Source: Bacillota bacterium (lineage in GTDB: Bacteria > Bacillota > Clostridia > Oscillospirales > Oscillospiraceae). From it: DNA of 12,041 nucleotides. The position numbers were made by a program, and so were the translations under genes. Location: assembly GCA_023406225.1 (NCBI GenBank), contig JAEXWS010000009.1:1-12041 (forward strand), given 5' to 3'. Shown here in pieces: positions 11,762 through 12,041 of this stretch. The stretch's first letter is position 1. Each line of letters opens with the position of its first letter. The notes beneath the pieces are model-generated. The model had not been told where the DNA came from. It ran no database searches and saw only the letters and a list, made by a program, of their open reading frames with translations.

Positions 11762-12041
11762 ATGAAAATCATCGTTTGTGTCAAGCAGGTTCCCGATACC
11801 TCCGGCAAGGTCGCAGTCAATCCGGATGGCACGCTGAACCGTGCATCTATGCAGACCATCACCAATCCCGACGATATGAACGCCGTGGAGGCCGCCCTGA
11901 AAATGAAGGATGAGACCGGCTGCAAGGTCGTCGTGGTCACCATGGGCCCCCCTCCCGCGGCCGGCATGCTGCGGGAACTGATGGCCATGGGCGCCGACGA
12001 GGGCGTGCTGGTCTCCGCCCGTGAGTTCGGCGGCAGCGATA
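11762..12041 (+). CDS. etfB: Electron transfer flavoprotein beta subunit, N-terminal part
   Basis: The gene is cut by the right window edge; 93 residues are visible. It begins MKIIVCVKQVPDTSGKVAVN, the standard EtfB opening, and continues with TITNPDDMNAVEAALKMK and VVVVTMGPPPAAGMLRELMAMGADEGVLVS, which belong to the nucleotide-binding fold. Together with EtfA, which probably follows outside the window, it passes electrons from NADH to Bcd and ferredoxin in the bifurcating butyryl-CoA dehydrogenase complex. AGGAGG (11745-11750) lies 11 bases before the ATG, a little long but the only good site. It lies 20 bases after bcd with no terminator between, so it is in the same operon. Confidence 0.95.
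   Translation, partial: MKIIVCVKQVPDTSGKVAVNPDGTLNRASMQTITNPDDMNAVEAALKMKDETGCKVVVVTMGPPPAAGMLRELMAMGADEGVLVSAREFGGSD

Overview
The window looks like chromosomal DNA of a GC-rich, anaerobic, butyrate-forming Clostridia species, probably of the Oscillospiraceae (Flavonifractor/Oscillibacter/Intestinimonas type). This is inferred from four things: the hbd-bcd-etfB gene set with clostridial protein sequences, strong Gram-positive ribosome binding sites, an S-layer-homology (SLH) wall protein, and the infC-rpmI-rplT order. No mobile element, CRISPR array, tRNA or rRNA gene was seen.

Layout. 1-671: 3' end of glmS with its terminator. 680-2404: an ECF sigma factor gene with a SigW-like promoter, overlapping the gene of a single-span membrane protein that is probably its anti-sigma factor. 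2408-3768: a second ECF sigma/anti-sigma pair on the minus strand, tail to tail with the first across a shared 16-bp hairpin. 3821-5563: a secreted wall protein with three SLH repeats and a GH25 muramidase domain. 5546-6545: an EamA-type transporter on the minus strand. 6605-6860: a 42-residue Asn/Gln-rich protein on the minus strand with a possible sporulation-type promoter. 6884-8280: the infC-rpmI-rplT operon, with a leader that looks like an attenuator and an AUU start codon for infC. 8284-9421: trmB on the minus strand, carrying an extra C-terminal domain. 9463-12041: the start of a butyrate operon, hbd-bcd-etfB, running off the window.

How the genes work together. The two ECF modules probably sense envelope conditions, and the second diverges from the SLH-muramidase gene. 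The infC operon appears to be controlled twice: by premature termination in its leader (as known for L20 in Bacillus subtilis) and by the IF3-sensitive AUU start. The butyrate operon has a near-perfect clostridial Rex box (9463-9480) and a weaker Rex-like box over the expected start site of its best promoter. This suggests that the NADH/NAD+ ratio controls crotonyl-CoA reduction.

The most novel items are the TrmB fusion, the Asn/Gln-rich small protein with its promoter, the Rex architecture, and an HBD that lacks the usual NAD-selecting aspartate. I did not find a clearly new multi-gene system. Start codons were re-chosen from ribosome binding sites for five genes: the second ECF sigma, the SLH protein, the transporter, trmB and bcd. 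infC was extended to its AUU start.
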